Source: Winogradskyella sp.
Lineage (GTDB): Bacteria > Bacteroidota > Bacteroidia > Flavobacteriales > Flavobacteriaceae
Direction: 5' to 3'
NCBI RefSeq assembly: GCF_013213835.1
Contig: NZ_JABSSU010000013.1
Span: 1 to 57,713, forward strand
DNA length: 57,713 nucleotides
A program made the translations under genes and the position numbers. The notes under the pieces are model-generated. The model worked only from the letters and a program-made list of their open reading frames with translations, did not search any database and had not been told where the DNA came from. Each line of letters begins with the position of its first letter. Positions within the stretch are counted from its first letter, which is position 1. Shown here one piece after another: positions 8,297 through 17,718 of this stretch.

Positions 8297-9463
8297 TTAT
8301 GTTGCTGGTTTGTAGTCTTTTTCATCAATTACAATCTTAGCAATTATCTCTCTTAATATTTCAGAGGTTCCTCCGCCAATCGGCCCTAGTCTACTATCTC
8401 GCAACATACGAGCCATCGGATATTCTTCCATATATCCATAACCACCTAAAAATTGTAAACATTGATAAATAACATCATCTGCCATTTTTGTTGATTGTAA
8501 CTTTGACATCGTTGCTTCTTTAACGACATAATCACCATCATTCAATCTTTTCGCTACGTAATAGTTAAATTGTTTACAAATTTCCATTTGAGTTGTACAA
8601 TCGGCAAAAGTATGTCTTAATGCCTGAAACTTATCAATAGTTCTTCCAAATGCCGTACGTTCACTCATATACTGTTTCGCATATTCTAAGGCATATTCTG
8701 CCCTTGCGTGTGCGTTAATACCCATGATTAATCGCTCTAGAGCAAAATGCTGCATTATATATGGAAACCCTTGATTCTCCTCGCCCATTAAATTAGAGGC
8801 AGGAATAACAACATTGTCAAATGCTATTTCTCCAGTATCTGAAGCTCTCCAACCGAGCTTATCTAATTTAGTTGCTGAAACGCCTGGTGTATCTCTATCT
8901 ACTAGAAAAATACTAATTCCTTTATTTCCTAGCTCTGGATTAGTCTTTGCAGCAACTACCAAATAATCACTATAAACACCATTAGTAATAAATGTTTTTG
9001 AACCATTTATAACATATGTATCATCCTTTTTTTCTGCCGTTGTGCGCATACCTGCTACATCACTACCACCGAATGGCTCTGAAATACACAAACAACCAAT
9101 CTTATCACCAGCTATACTTTCTGCTAAATACGTCTCTTTTATTGCTTCATCGCCTTCTTTATTAAGATGCGTCATGGCTAAGTAAACGTGTGCCCAAATT
9201 GCAGCAGCAAAACCACCGGAATTTATCCGCTGTAATTCCTCTAGTAAAATTACCGTGTAAAATAAATCTAAATCTAAACCACCATATTTTTCGGGATATG
9301 CTAAACCAAAATATCCCATATCGCCAAATTTTTTCCAAATAAAGCGGTCAATAGTTCCTGTTTCCTCCCATTTGTCCACATGAGGAACGACTTCCTTTTG
9401 TAAAAAGTCCCTTAGACTTTCTCGAAATAAGTTGTGCTCTTCGGTAAAATATAAATTGTTCAT
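8297..9463 (-). CDS. Acyl-CoA dehydrogenase
   Basis: FAD-dependent enzyme that introduces the alpha-beta double bond in acyl-CoA thioesters, passing electrons to ETF. The 388 residues contain N-, middle- and C-terminal acyl-CoA dehydrogenase domains: the FAD/substrate signature CLCISEPFGGSDVAGMRTTAEK, DKLGWRASDTGEIAFDNV, and the C-terminal LGGYGYMEEYPMARMLRDSR with the Glu expected as catalytic base. The final GGGTSEILREIIAK is typical. Length is normal. Exact chain specificity (short chain, glutaryl, isovaleryl) cannot be fixed from sequence reading. It has its own TAnnTTTG box upstream and a terminator downstream, so it is probably monocistronic. Confidence 0.92.
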   Translation of the reverse strand: MNNLYFTEEHNLFRESLRDFLQKEVVPHVDKWEETGTIDRFIWKKFGDMGYFGLAYPEKYGGLDLDLFYTVILLEELQRINSGGFAAAIWAHVYLAMTHLNKEGDEAIKETYLAESIAGDKIGCLCISEPFGGSDVAGMRTTAEKKDDTYVINGSKTFITNGVYSDYLVVAAKTNPELGNKGISIFLVDRDTPGVSATKLDKLGWRASDTGEIAFDNVVIPASNLMGEENQGFPYIMQHFALERLIMGINAHARAEYALEYAKQYMSERTAFGRTIDKFQALRHTFADCTTQMEICKQFNYYVAKRLNDGDYVVKEATMSKLQSTKMADDVIYQCLQFLGGYGYMEEYPMARMLRDSRLGPIGGGTSEILREIIAKIVIDEKDYKPAT

Positions 9464-9472
9464 TGCAATCTT

Positions 9473-10342
9473 TTAAAGATGCAAATATAATTTAATTATC
9501 TCGATCTTGTTTACAGGAAAGTCTTCAACTTTTGTTAATTCTTCTAAAGATTTAAAACCGTCTCGCAGTGTTCTTTCTTCTAGAATATTGTTGGCAATTT
9601 CATAATCTATATACTTGATCAATACTAAATTATCTCGCGTAGCCGTATTCAAATTAAACTTGTTAATTTGTCTTGGTGTGGATACGGTGAAGTCATTTTT
9701 TATTCGCTCAATCACTTCAATATCTAAGCCATAGATTTCGGTCAATTCAACTAAAGACACAAAACCACCTTCATGCTTATTCCTGTAATTAATTATTCTC
9801 TCCGACAGTTTATCACCTACACCATAAACTTTTTTAAGCTGAGCCGCAGTTGCTCTATTTATATCAATCTTTTGTTTTTCATTTTTTGAAAAAGTATTAT
9901 TTGACTCAAACCTAGTTTTACTTTTATCATTGGCATTATTAACCCATTCAGGAAACTTAAAATAAGGTGAAATCTTTTTATATAAGGAATCTGAAATTTC
10001 TGTTATTGACTGAAATTGCTTTGCAGAGTTAATCCATTTACCAGATGCCCTAAAATCATGAAGCCTATCTATTTCTTGTACAGACATCCCTAATGTATAT
10101 CCTTTATAGTCCGTAATAAAATTAGGGTTGAATGGATAAATTTTAGGTTTATTATTTTCAATCTCAATACTACGCAATGAATCTATCTCTTTTCTATAAA
10201 CCTGAAGTTTTGCTGTATCTTCTAAGTTATAATCAGCATTGAAATCCGTAAAAACATAAACACACTGCAGAACAACAATAATTATAAGCAATAAAAAAAT
10301 CCCATTTCGTTGTTGATTAGTAAACTGGAAATGGGATTTCAT
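9473..10342 (-). CDS. Helix-hairpin-helix (ComEA-like) membrane-anchored protein
   Basis: A 289-residue protein with one N-terminal membrane span (GIFLLLIIIVVLQCVYVF, about 14-31), a polar linker to about 150, and two ComEA-type helix-hairpin-helix units: IDINRATAAQLKKVYGVGDK...YGLD, then FNLNTATRDNLVLIKYIDYE. HhH pairs of this kind bind the DNA backbone non-specifically; in ComEA they receive DNA for uptake. Here the anchor and topology suggest DNA binding outside the inner membrane, but a structural or processing role is possible. It is 16 bp downstream of the symporter gene and probably co-transcribed with it. Confidence 0.8.
   Translation of the reverse strand: MKSHFQFTNQQRNGIFLLLIIIVVLQCVYVFTDFNADYNLEDTAKLQVYRKEIDSLRSIEIENNKPKIYPFNPNFITDYKGYTLGMSVQEIDRLHDFRASGKWINSAKQFQSITEISDSLYKKISPYFKFPEWVNNANDKSKTRFESNNTFSKNEKQKIDINRATAAQLKKVYGVGDKLSERIINYRNKHEGGFVSLVELTEIYGLDIEVIERIKNDFTVSTPRQINKFNLNTATRDNLVLIKYIDYEIANNILEERTLRDGFKSLEELTKVEDFPVNKIEIIKLYLHL
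9482..9489 (-). promoter_or_regulatory. -7 box for the acyl-CoA dehydrogenase gene
   Basis: TATATTTG on the minus strand exactly matches TAnnTTTG and lies 18 bp upstream of the dehydrogenase ATG. It overlaps the 3' end of the upstream helix-hairpin-helix gene. No clear TTTG at -33 was found, so the call rests on one box and position. Confidence 0.45.
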
Positions 10343-10358
10343 TAATTTGTAATTTTTA

Positions 10359-11954
10359 TTATTCCTTGGGTGCTTTAATTGCAGCCATATATTTTTTTAA
10401 CTCATCTTTTACTTTTGGTGCTAGAATAACAAGACCAATCATATTCGGCACCATCATTGCAAAAATCATTGCATCTGAAAAACCAATTACTGACCCTAAA
10501 CTCGCAGCAGCACCAATTACAACGAATATACAAAATATGATTTTGTAAGTATATTCCATTTTTTTTGATCTACCAAACAAGTATGCCCAACCTTGGAAAC
10601 CATAATAAGACCAAGATATCATTGTACTGAATGCGAATAGCACAACCGCTACAGTTAATACATAAGGGAACCATGAAATTGCAGACTCAAATGCACCAGA
10701 GGTTAATAATATAGCTTGTGCATCATTTAGCCCTGCATTAGCGGAAGTTACGTTTCCTGTTATGATTAAAACCAAAGCTGTCATTGTACAAACTACTACT
10801 GTATCTATAAATGGCTCTAATAATGCAACCATACCTTCACTAGCTGCATATTTTGTCTTTACAGCTGAATGTGCAATAGAAGCTGAACCAACACCTGCTT
10901 CATTAGAAAATGCTGCTCTTCTAAATCCTTGAACTAAAACTCCAATAGCACCACCCGCAACACCTTCAGGACTAAATGCCCCGTTAAATATTTGAACAAA
11001 TGCATCACCAATCATATTGTAATTAGCGAAAATCACAAACAAGGAGGCCGCCACATAAATAACAACCATAAAAGGAACTATCTTGTCGGTAACCTTTGCT
11101 ATCTTCTTAATTCCACCAATAATAACAATACCTACAAGTAAAGCCATTACAGCACCGAACGCCCAACCATATCCGTGAAGGAAAGATTGTTCACCACCGG
11201 TAATATTTTCTACAAGTTGAAAAGCCTGATTAACTTGAAACATATTTCCACCTCCAAATGAACCACCAATTACAAATATTGCAAATAAGGCTGCCAAAAC
11301 TTTTCCTAAACCGGTAAATCCTTTCGCTTTCAATCCTTTAGTTAAATAGTACATCGGTCCACCATATACTGTGCCGTCATCAGAGATGTCTCTATATTTA
11401 ACACCTAAAGTACATTCAACAAACTTTGAAGCCATACCTAACAGACCTGCTACTATCATCCAAAATGTTGCACCAGCTCCACCAATAGATACCGCAATTG
11501 CCACACCAGCAATATTACCTAAACCAACAGTTGCTGATAGTGCAGCTGTTAAGGCTTGAAAGTGCGATACTTCGCCTTCGTGTCCTTCTATGGCGATAGT
11601 TTCTATGGCGTCACCTCCTGGCGTTGAATCTCCAGCAGCCTCCATAGACTCATGATGATCTATATCATCATATTTACCTCTTACAATATTTACTGAGGTT
11701 AGAAAGCCTCTTATGTTGATGAGTTTGAAATAGAATGTGAAATAAGTAGCACCCAAAATTAATGGGAATAACACCCAAAACACCTTTATTCCACCACCAA
11801 AATCTATTTGATAAAAAATAGCGTTAACAAACCATCCAGTGGCATCACCGAACGCTTTATCTATTTTTTGATCAATACCCATTTTTTCAGCTTCTTGAGC
11901 AAAATTTAGTAATGGTAAAATAAGTGTAAAAAGGGATAGAAGATACTTCTTCAT
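10359..11954 (-). CDS. Alanine/glycine:cation symporter (AGCS family)
   Basis: Sodium- (or proton-) coupled importer of small neutral amino acids in the inner membrane. The 531 residues open with a signal-like hydrophobic segment, then about 11 membrane spans. Family marks include TAALSATVGLGNIAGVAIAV, GGAGATFWMIVAGLLGMASK, the EAGVGSASIAHSAVKT region (substrate and Na+ site) and FSTMISWSYYGFQGWAYLFG near the end. The extended N-terminus and a PGGDAIETIAIEGHEGEVSH insertion before the first core span resemble other Bacteroidota members. Substrate (Ala, Gly, D-Ala) is not decided by sequence. Confidence 0.93.
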   Translation of the reverse strand: MKKYLLSLFTLILPLLNFAQEAEKMGIDQKIDKAFGDATGWFVNAIFYQIDFGGGIKVFWVLFPLILGATYFTFYFKLINIRGFLTSVNIVRGKYDDIDHHESMEAAGDSTPGGDAIETIAIEGHEGEVSHFQALTAALSATVGLGNIAGVAIAVSIGGAGATFWMIVAGLLGMASKFVECTLGVKYRDISDDGTVYGGPMYYLTKGLKAKGFTGLGKVLAALFAIFVIGGSFGGGNMFQVNQAFQLVENITGGEQSFLHGYGWAFGAVMALLVGIVIIGGIKKIAKVTDKIVPFMVVIYVAASLFVIFANYNMIGDAFVQIFNGAFSPEGVAGGAIGVLVQGFRRAAFSNEAGVGSASIAHSAVKTKYAASEGMVALLEPFIDTVVVCTMTALVLIITGNVTSANAGLNDAQAILLTSGAFESAISWFPYVLTVAVVLFAFSTMISWSYYGFQGWAYLFGRSKKMEYTYKIIFCIFVVIGAAASLGSVIGFSDAMIFAMMVPNMIGLVILAPKVKDELKKYMAAIKAPKE

Positions 11955-12041
11955 AAGATATTTTAATTAGTTAGAATTCTGTTAGAAGCCGACAAGATGC
12001 TAAAAAAAAATGATTTTTTAAAGCGGTAGACGTTAAAATGG

Positions 12042-13073
12042 CTAGGCTTCTTGCTCTATGTTATACTCTGAATTTAACTTTTCAATTTGCTCAGGACGTC
12101 CAAGAACTATAATTTTTGAACCAGTAACAAGTTTTGTATCTGCTTCAGGATTAACAATATATTCACCTTTAGTATCTTTAAATCCAATTACTGTACATCC
12201 TGTTTTTCTTCTCAGATCCAGCTCTCGAATCGTCTTGGTATTAGTAGCATCGTATAATTGATCTACCTTGACTTCTTCTATATTAATATTGCGTTCACCA
12301 ACAATCCCTAAATTATCAATGAATTCAACCAAATCAGGCACCACCACCAACGATGCCATTTGATCCCCACCAATGCGATCGGGTAAAATTACATTGTTAG
12401 CACCTGCTAATTTCAGCTTTTGATAGGAAGTATCTTGAGAAGCTCTACTGATAATGGTAAGTTCTGAATTTATTTGACGTGCAGATAATACAATAAATAA
12501 ATTGTCTGCATCACTAGGTAAAGCAGATATCAATGTACTTGCTCTTTCAATACCAGCCTCTATAAGTGTTTTATCTTCATTGGCATTACCATGAACAAAA
12601 GACACATCATCCTCTTTAAATTTTTCAATAACTTCTTTATCCTTTTCTACAATGACAAAAGGTTTATTATACGTTGAAAGCTTTGTTGCTGCTTGTTTAC
12701 CGTTACGACCATAACCACAAATAATAATATGATCGTGCATAGAATCTATTTTCTTTTGCATCTTACGTTTTTTAATGTCTTCAAAATTATTTCTACTTAA
12801 AATATACTCGGTTATAATAGAAATAGCATAACCCACAATAACTACACTAGCCAGAATTAGGAAAATAGTAAATATTTTAGCACTTACACCTAAAGGCTCT
12901 ATTTCACCAAAACCCACAGTAGTAATGGTAATTACCGTCATGTAAACTGAATCAATCCAACTAAAACCAGAAATAAAACGGTATCCAAGCACACCAATAC
13001 ATAAAACTATTACAAGTAATATTAGTGCAGTATATATTTTAGACCGAAAAAGTTTGATTAAGGGATTATTCAT
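12042..13073 (-). CDS. Potassium channel with cytosolic RCK (TrkA-N/TrkA-C) domains
   Basis: A two-span K+ channel subunit gated by an RCK module. In 343 residues: first span at about 16-32, pore helix and selectivity filter TITTVGFGEIEP at about 50-61, second span around 64-85, then a TrkA-N Rossmann domain (IIICGYGRNGKQAATKL, nucleotide-binding GxGxxG) and a TrkA-C domain to the end. The filter reads TVGFG, a permitted variant of TVGYG. Last gene of the five-gene FIST operon, 1 bp after the PspC stop. Expected to control K+ flux and membrane potential; ligand unknown. Confidence 0.93.
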   Translation of the reverse strand: MNNPLIKLFRSKIYTALILLVIVLCIGVLGYRFISGFSWIDSVYMTVITITTVGFGEIEPLGVSAKIFTIFLILASVVIVGYAISIITEYILSRNNFEDIKKRKMQKKIDSMHDHIIICGYGRNGKQAATKLSTYNKPFVIVEKDKEVIEKFKEDDVSFVHGNANEDKTLIEAGIERASTLISALPSDADNLFIVLSARQINSELTIISRASQDTSYQKLKLAGANNVILPDRIGGDQMASLVVVPDLVEFIDNLGIVGERNINIEEVKVDQLYDATNTKTIRELDLRRKTGCTVIGFKDTKGEYIVNPEADTKLVTGSKIIVLGRPEQIEKLNSEYNIEQEA

Positions 13074-13074
13074 T

Positions 13075-13302
13075 CTATAAATCGAATACTGAAGAACGTT
13101 TTGTATAAATTATATCTTTTATTCGCATCCAAAATGCTAAAAACAAGTAAAGTGCAAATCCAAAGCCCAAGGTCACAAAAGTTAAGTACATAAAAGAAGT
13201 TCTTACAATTTTTGCTCTAATACCAAGGCGATCTGCAATACGTTGACAAACATAATAACCATGTTTCTGGAAAAAATGCAGTGGTTTGTAAAATACGGTC
13301 AT
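13075..13302 (-). CDS. PspC-domain small membrane protein
   Basis: A 75-residue protein with the PspC layout: a short cytosolic start, the conserved YVCQRIADRLGIRAKIVRTSFM helix, one main membrane span (LTFVTLGFGFALYLFLAFWM), and a short basic tail. PspC proteins act in envelope stress responses, but the rest of a Psp system is not visible here. It sits between DUF2851 (13 bp gap) and the K+ channel gene (1 bp gap), so co-expression with the channel is likely. Confidence 0.85.
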   Translation of the reverse strand: MTVFYKPLHFFQKHGYYVCQRIADRLGIRAKIVRTSFMYLTFVTLGFGFALYLFLAFWMRIKDIIYTKRSSVFDL

Positions 13303-13315
13303 AAACGCAAGTTAA

Positions 13316-14587
13316 TTATTTTTTAGCTATTAGACTATTACCAATAGCACATTGCAAACACCTATTTCTGTCGCAGTAGTTATTTTTTAATTGTAATAAA
13401 GATTGAGATACCATGGCGTTCTTTTTAAAAGGTCTCAAATCTAAAAACTTGTTGACTATACTATTGTTTTCAATTTTAAGTGCTTCCATCAATGCAAACA
13501 ACTCTTCATCTACCGATTTTCCGTGAGATTTGGCATAGCTAAATTTTAAAGGAATTATGGTATTAATTATTAATAAATTTACGAATGATTTTGTAAGCTT
13601 TTTGGGCGTCGATTTTGAACTTTTAGAAAAGGTGTAGTGCGTTCTCCAAAAATCTGAAACACCTTTTGAAAACAAATTATAAAAATCCTCAAGTTTACTT
13701 AATGAAATGATTTTAGAAAACAAATGCGGTTCTTTGTGGTATAGATTTGCGAATTGAGACAATCTAATTGTTGGAAAGTTTGGTGGTCGTAATCTAAAAA
13801 AATTAATGGGTAAGACCCCTTGATTTTGAATTTTATACTTAATTTTTAAGTAGTCATAGGCATTATTTAATTCTGTAAAATAAGACTCTTGTATATCTTC
13901 TTTTAACATATTTGATTGCCCAAATAACAGTGACTCTAATTCTAATAAATTATTTTGATGTTTTCTGAAAATTGAAAAATCAACAGAATCAGCCAAGCTT
14001 AAAAAAGGCTCACCATTCAGTTTTAATCCAAAATTCTTTAGCATCAATTTAAATAATACAGCTTCCCAATCATTATTTGAATCATTGAGCAGTTGGATTA
14101 TATCTTGAGACTTACGTTCTAATCTCTCTACAAATAGTCTTTCTAACCAATTAGCAACCAAAAAGTCGCTCACTTCAGAAAAATCACTTTCACAGTTAAT
14201 CCAAGCTTTTGAATGTACTAACTTTTCATAATTAGATTGCACATCTTCATTTACGTAATGCTTTAGTTCTAAAGTAGGTATTACAGAATTATCTTTTCTA
14301 AAGATTTCGGTATCGTGTTCCCAAACAACATGAAGTATGACATTGTCGTAGGCCATGTCATTTTCATGATTATGAACATACCAATCTGATGACTTAATAT
14401 GAATTTCTACATTGCCAGCCCATAATTGATTTGCTATGGTTAGTTGTGCATTAAAAAAATCTGGCCCTGAATTTAGATTATGCCTCCCGAGACTTTTTAT
14501 GAATAGCTCTTCTCCATCTGTAGTTTTTAAAGAAGAAATTGAGAATTTTTTATGTTTCCAAATAAAATGAAGAAAGTCTTCCTGCAT
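13316..14587 (-). CDS. DUF2851 family protein
   Basis: A 423-residue cytosolic protein, common in Bacteroidota, without a known function. The ATG at 14585-14587 (MQEDFLHFIWKHKKF) is the conserved N-terminus; a longer frame would overlap the kinase gene. Recognisable parts are the N-terminal block LGRHNLNSGPDFFNAQL...WAGNVEIHIKSSDWYVHNHE...VILHVVWEHD, rich in His and acidic residues and reminiscent of a nuclease-like core, and a C-terminal Cys cluster (YCDRNRCLQCAIG). The Cys group could bind metal. It starts 19 bp after the histidine kinase stop. Confidence 0.82.
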   Translation of the reverse strand: MQEDFLHFIWKHKKFSISSLKTTDGEELFIKSLGRHNLNSGPDFFNAQLTIANQLWAGNVEIHIKSSDWYVHNHENDMAYDNVILHVVWEHDTEIFRKDNSVIPTLELKHYVNEDVQSNYEKLVHSKAWINCESDFSEVSDFLVANWLERLFVERLERKSQDIIQLLNDSNNDWEAVLFKLMLKNFGLKLNGEPFLSLADSVDFSIFRKHQNNLLELESLLFGQSNMLKEDIQESYFTELNNAYDYLKIKYKIQNQGVLPINFFRLRPPNFPTIRLSQFANLYHKEPHLFSKIISLSKLEDFYNLFSKGVSDFWRTHYTFSKSSKSTPKKLTKSFVNLLIINTIIPLKFSYAKSHGKSVDEELFALMEALKIENNSIVNKFLDLRPFKKNAMVSQSLLQLKNNYCDRNRCLQCAIGNSLIAKK

Positions 14588-14606
14588 AAATCCAATATAG
14601 GAAAAA

Positions 14607-16343
14607 TTATACAGCTTCCTTAGGGTTGGCACTATAAAACTTCAGTAATTTATGAAGTTCATTTACATTAAATGGTTTACTAACATAACCATCCATTTTA
14701 TAGTTTTTCAATTTTTCACCGACTTCAGATTCTGAAAATGCTGTGAGAGCAATAATAGGAATTTGAGACTTATGTGGATCACTAAGTTTTCTTATTTCCC
14801 TTGTTGTCTCATAACCATCTAAAATTGGCATCTGAAGATCCATTAAAATAATATTGTAATCGTCTTTAGCATACTCATCTAATAACTCCTGACCATTATT
14901 AGCTATTACATACTCTATTTCCCATTTCTTAAAGAGTTTTTTAAGCAGCATAGCATTAAGTCTATTGTCTTCAGCCACTAGCACTTTTAAATCTATAGCT
15001 TCGGTTTCTCTAATGTAACTTTTAGATGTGAGTGGCTCTCTTTTTGTCTTAGAACGTTTAAACTCAATATCGAACCAAAACTTTGATCCTTCATCTTTCC
15101 TACTCTCTAAGTTTAATCTTGAATTTTGAACTTTTAATAACTCCTTACTTATGTAAAGCCCTAAACCTGAACCACCATATAACACCGAAGTATTTTCCGT
15201 GGCCTGTACAAAACTTTTAAAGATATCTTTTTGTTTATCATAGGACACACCTATACCTGTATCCTTAACACTAAATCTAATTTTTTGAGAATAATCACTC
15301 TGCTCTAATACCTGTACCTTAAATGTTACACCACCATTGTGTGTAAATTTAAATGCATTACTTAGCAAGTTTTTAAGTACTTGTGAAAGCTTCAACGCAT
15401 CACCTTTTAATACTGCTGGTATTGTACCATTAACAATACAATTGAATTTGAGATTCTTTTTGGTCGCTGTTTTCTGAAAAGGCAATCTGATATTTTGAAT
15501 AATTTCAATTAAACTAAAATCACTTTCATTTAATTTAATTTCATCAGATTTATATTTGTTAAGATCTAAAAGATTATTTACTAAAGCCAATAGGTGTTCA
15601 CTAGAATATTTTAAAACTTGAAGATTCTCTAGTTGCTCTGGTAAAAACTGTTCCATCAGCAATATATCAGACATACCAATTACCGCATTAAGAGGTGTTC
15701 TTATCTCATGTGACATTGTAGACAAGAATTCATCTTTTGTCTTATTAGCCTTAAATAATTCTAATTCTGTTTCCTTTAATTGGGTAACATCAGACATAAA
15801 ACCAATAGTACCTGTTGGGTTACCATCTTTATCATAAATTAGCACCAAGCGTAATTGTACCCATATCAATTCGCCTGATGGTTTATGATACTTAAATAAT
15901 GTATTATAATCTTGTTGCTTTAACCTTAATAAACTATTAATGCGTTCTTTTTCCTTATCATTAATGCCAAAAAGCATGTCTTTGTAATTCTTACCAATTG
16001 CTTCATTTACGGACACTCCAAACAACTCTTCCCAGGCCTTGTTAAGATAACTGAAGTTACCAACCATATCAGTTTTAAAAATAACACCTTCGATAGTATT
16101 TACAATGGTGTTGAGCTCATTTTCAACACTATCTACTTGAGATTTAAGTGCTTTGTTTAACTTATAGAGTTCATTAGAACTTTCTTCTAATATCACCTCT
16201 ATGTGTTTGACATCTTCATCAAAACTCTTATAGGCATCATTAACAACCTCAAAAAAACTCTCGAATTTCTTTATATCCTCAGGAAGAAATCCAGCATTAG
16301 CTATTTGTCGCTTTAATAGTCTATGTAAATCTGGCCTTAGCAT
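14607..16343 (-). CDS. Hybrid sensor histidine kinase/response regulator paired with FIST protein
   Basis: Soluble two-component hybrid kinase of 578 residues. Order: N-terminal region LHRLLKRQIANAGF...FFEVVNDAYKSFDEDV typical of FIST-linked kinases, a coiled coil at about 40-80, PAS domain at about 73-190, HisKA with phospho-acceptor His212 in MSHEIRTPLNAVIG, HATPase with N box NLLSNAFKFT and G boxes DTGIGVS and GGSGLGLYIS, and a REC domain at about 452-575 with Asp502 in ILMDLQMP. No membrane span is seen, so the signal must be cytosolic. The start overlaps the FIST gene by 7 nt, implying translational coupling and a shared pathway. No separate output regulator is adjacent. Confidence 0.93.
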   Translation of the reverse strand: MLRPDLHRLLKRQIANAGFLPEDIKKFESFFEVVNDAYKSFDEDVKHIEVILEESSNELYKLNKALKSQVDSVENELNTIVNTIEGVIFKTDMVGNFSYLNKAWEELFGVSVNEAIGKNYKDMLFGINDKEKERINSLLRLKQQDYNTLFKYHKPSGELIWVQLRLVLIYDKDGNPTGTIGFMSDVTQLKETELELFKANKTKDEFLSTMSHEIRTPLNAVIGMSDILLMEQFLPEQLENLQVLKYSSEHLLALVNNLLDLNKYKSDEIKLNESDFSLIEIIQNIRLPFQKTATKKNLKFNCIVNGTIPAVLKGDALKLSQVLKNLLSNAFKFTHNGGVTFKVQVLEQSDYSQKIRFSVKDTGIGVSYDKQKDIFKSFVQATENTSVLYGGSGLGLYISKELLKVQNSRLNLESRKDEGSKFWFDIEFKRSKTKREPLTSKSYIRETEAIDLKVLVAEDNRLNAMLLKKLFKKWEIEYVIANNGQELLDEYAKDDYNIILMDLQMPILDGYETTREIRKLSDPHKSQIPIIALTAFSESEVGEKLKNYKMDGYVSKPFNVNELHKLLKFYSANPKEAV

Positions 16344-17464
16344 TCTGAGATGGTTGTAATAGTCATTGTTTGGTTATGCAATTCGCAAGGTGAAAATTCA
16401 CCAAAAGGAGCAATTTCACCATAAGAGTAGAATCCTGTGATAGAGGTATTTTCACCTACAATCTCTTCTACAACTTCTATTTCCTCTTCTACCAATTGTT
16501 TTAAAACTAATCTTCTCCCAACACAACTAATTAAAATTGCTAATTGGGCGTTTTCTTCAATTGCAGAAAAAGCACCTTTAGCAGAATCTTTAGCACCATC
16601 AATGAGACGATCTACATTCGCTTTCATTAAGCGTACATAAGAACCTTCTGGTAAATTACCAGCAAAGGTTAAACTCTGAGATTCTTCATCAATTCCTAAA
16701 ATAGTTCTAACAACTGGAGCATCATGGTCATTAACCCTCATACTTAAGGGAAATAATAAGCCTGAACCTGGAAGTTTGTCTGCATTATCGCCTAAGTAGG
16801 ATTTATATAATTCTAAAGCTGGCATACCATCCAGCTCATAAAGTACATTTTTATCGGATTTAGTTACGAGACGATCAATACCGAAACTATCCCAACCACC
16901 TTGAGAACTGAAACCTACTTTTAATCCTTCACCATAAAAGCCTAAACCAACTATTATCTTATCTTTTATTTCGCCGTTGGCAATAACAAAAGTTTGGTTA
17001 AAGTCAGATCCGTCACCAGCCAAACCGCCTGTTATACTAACATTTGGCATTATACTTCTAAAACCGGCAACTAAATCACCGCCATTGACATTAAGACCAT
17101 CGCTTAATACCAAGACATGTTTTAAATCATCATTGTTCAATTTTTCAGCCAATTTACCACCAGCACAAAAACTATGCTTCATATCCTCTACCTGAACAGC
17201 AAAGAACTTATGATCTACTTTTTCTAATTCTATGGCAGTTAGAGACACGGAATCATCTTTAACATTTACACCTGAAATTTCACCGGATGTAGAACAACCA
17301 ATCATGGTCGCTTCAGGGTATGCGGAAGCCAATTCTTTAACAAGGTTTTCTTTATCAGAAAACAAAGGAGACACGAATAGCAGTAATATACTCGGAGAAT
17401 TATCAATTTGAGACAACTCTTCCAACCAATTACCGCTGCTTAGAGATAACTGCTTTACTTTCAT
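16337..17464 (-). CDS. FIST domain sensor protein (NosP-like)
   Basis: A 375-residue cytosolic protein with FIST_N (about 30-220: YPEATMIGCSTSGEISG, LVLSDGLNVNGGDLVAGF, ITGGLAGDGSDF) and FIST_C (about 220-370: ALELYKSYLG, RLVLKQLVEEEIEVVEEIVGE, ITGFYSYGEIAPFG). FIST proteins are ligand sensors; some, named NosP, bind haem and sense nitric oxide while controlling a hybrid kinase encoded next door. The same pairing is seen here, with 7-nt overlap. Several His residues are present but I cannot assign the haem ligand. A 13-bp palindrome lies 38 bp upstream. Confidence 0.88.
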   Translation of the reverse strand: MKVKQLSLSSGNWLEELSQIDNSPSILLLFVSPLFSDKENLVKELASAYPEATMIGCSTSGEISGVNVKDDSVSLTAIELEKVDHKFFAVQVEDMKHSFCAGGKLAEKLNNDDLKHVLVLSDGLNVNGGDLVAGFRSIMPNVSITGGLAGDGSDFNQTFVIANGEIKDKIIVGLGFYGEGLKVGFSSQGGWDSFGIDRLVTKSDKNVLYELDGMPALELYKSYLGDNADKLPGSGLLFPLSMRVNDHDAPVVRTILGIDEESQSLTFAGNLPEGSYVRLMKANVDRLIDGAKDSAKGAFSAIEENAQLAILISCVGRRLVLKQLVEEEIEVVEEIVGENTSITGFYSYGEIAPFGEFSPCELHNQTMTITTISEC

Positions 17465-17501
17465 AAGCCTTTTTAAGTTAAAAAGATTGGGTTATATGCA
17501 A

Positions 17502-17514
17502 TTTGTCGGACAAA
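17502..17514. promoter_or_regulatory. Palindrome upstream of the FIST operon
   Basis: TTTGTC-G-GACAAA is a perfect 13-bp palindrome 38 bp upstream of the FIST start codon, the first gene of the operon. The position suits an operator. No second copy was noticed elsewhere in the window, so this is a candidate only. Confidence 0.35.
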
Positions 17515-17664
17515 CTACACACTTTATCGAATATAATAGAAATTCCAATACTACTAGCTCCTTCGCTTAGCAAATGTCTGATTCTTAGAGTTTTTTTTGA
17601 CTTATGTTAATAAAACAACTCATCAAACTGAATTTTTAAACGCTCTTTCTGACTGAATCATAAA

Positions 17665-17694
17665 GAAAAAACCTGAATTAAATTCAGGTTTTCA
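17665..17694 (-). terminator. Intrinsic terminator of the cysteine synthase/CBS gene
   Basis: AACCTGAAT and ATTCAGGTT (17670-17690) form a 9-bp stem with a TAA loop, flanked by an A run and TTTT. It lies about 28 bp after the stop codon at 17719 on the minus strand. Confidence 0.8.
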
Positions 17695-17718
17695 ATAGTT
17701 AATATAATTCTATAAGGC

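Noticed and set aside
11999..12024. AT-only hairpin AAAAAAT-G-ATTTTTT after the K+ channel gene
   Set aside because: The stem is nearly all A-T, so it is too weak to call a terminator with confidence.
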